Shown: piece by piece, positions 63,740 to 64,000 of the stretch | How positions within the stretch are numbered: the first letter of the stretch is position 1 | Layout: every line of letters begins with the position of its first letter | Assembly: GCF_006438955.1 (NCBI RefSeq) | Contig: NZ_RCZK01000002.1 | Coordinates: forward strand, 1 to 64,000 | DNA: 64,000 nt | Direction: 5' to 3' | From: Sphingomonas oligophenolica | Lineage (GTDB): Bacteria; Pseudomonadota; Alphaproteobacteria; Sphingomonadales; Sphingomonadaceae | Made by a program: the position numbers and the translations under genes | Notes under the pieces: model-generated | What the model was told of the DNA's origin: nothing | Database searches by the model: none | Seen by the model: only the letters and a program-made list of their open reading frames with translations

Positions 63740-64000
63740 ATGACGAAACGTCTGCTCGCGTGCGTGATCGCTGCGATGTTGATAGGAGCGCCGCCTGCCG
63801 CCGGGCAGCGCGCGCTCGACCGCGTCAATCCCGGCACCATTGAAAACCGCGAAACGTCCCCGGTCAAGCCTGCGGTCGGCCCGCCGCCGACCCCGATCAT
63901 CGCGCCGCGGACATCCACCGTCGCGACCGGATCGGCGGCGATTACCGTTGGGGCGATCACGCTGGTGGGACTGCAGGTCCTCAAACCCTCTGAGTTCGCC
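63740..64000 (+). CDS. Probable ShlB/FhaC-type two-partner-secretion transporter (5' end only)
   Basis: Only 87 codons are in the window. A signal peptide (RLLACVIAAMLIGAPPAAG, cleavage near residue 22) is followed by a Pro-rich N-terminal linker (VGPPPTPIIAP). The chain then reaches AITVGAITLVGLQVLKPSEF, resembling the first strand-helix of a POTRA domain in TpsB outer-membrane transporters. The family call depends on this short segment. The divergent FecR and CHASE2 genes are a frequent context for such transporters as I know it, but this is inference. Confidence 0.55.
   Translation, partial: MTKRLLACVIAAMLIGAPPAAGQRALDRVNPGTIENRETSPVKPAVGPPPTPIIAPRTSTVATGSAAITVGAITLVGLQVLKPSEFA

Overview
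The window is a high-GC alphaproteobacterial chromosome segment, most likely from a sphingomonad (Sphingomonas or a close relative). This is inferred from the NADP-type isocitrate dehydrogenase, the dusB-ntrB-ntrC-ntrY-ntrX-hfq-hflX order, a single hfq gene encoding two tandem Sm domains, CTGAGC-TGTCGAAG-type dispersed palindromes, and a cysteine-less L31 protein. Most genes are housekeeping and tightly packed, often with 1-4 nt start/stop overlaps. There is one tRNA (Ser-UGA) and no rRNA, phage, insertion sequence or CRISPR array.

Layout. 1-3074 (minus): end of a Tad/Flp pilus locus, with a TadG-like VWA protein and two TadE-like proteins. 3207-8935: squalene/phytoene-synthase-like protein, EF-hand protein, trmFO, a DUF488 gene remnant, a KefB-type antiporter and a flavin monooxygenase. 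8940-12071: icd, psd-pssA, and a 78-aa membrane protein preceded by a LexA-type box. 12381-24323: a long biosynthetic run, rpsB-tsf, pyrH-frr-uppS-cdsA-dxr-rseP-bamA-skp-fabZ, covering translation, isoprenoid/phospholipid precursors and outer-membrane assembly. The tsf-pyrH gap holds three REP-like palindromes and a dead GIY-YIG gene. 24434-32864: rpmE, a PilZ protein, tRNA-Ser, mltB/rlpA/dacD-type cell-wall genes and a holB-metG-tatD-MBL-protease operon. 32955-46420: mazG, hflX, double-domain hfq, ntrYX, ntrBC, dusB, ispDF, pncC, a COQ10-like gene and lipA. 46474-50639: carbonic anhydrase and a divergent proB / proC-proA locus.

50667-64000 is the more accessory part. It contains ppk2 coupled to an APC permease, a small membrane protein with an EcfG-like promoter, and a two-HKD phospholipase D. 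Next is a compact divergent signalling locus (55006-58646). Its minus arm encodes a hemerythrin-like protein, a coupled 53-aa basic microprotein and a BLUF blue-light photoreceptor. Its plus arm encodes a histidine kinase with a LOV-like PAS domain that has lost the photoactive cysteine, and a FixJ/LuxR response regulator. A clear CCGTAG-TT-CTACGG palindrome lies between the arms. This is the best candidate for an undescribed system: a light/redox-responsive module that may control itself. The window ends with an aldo/keto reductase, a CHASE2-degenerate GGDEF-EAL protein behind a proline-rich FecR-domain protein, and the divergent start of a probable two-partner-secretion transporter.

Limits: no database searches were run. 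Family calls rest on motifs and overall protein resemblance. Promoter and operator calls are read by eye.
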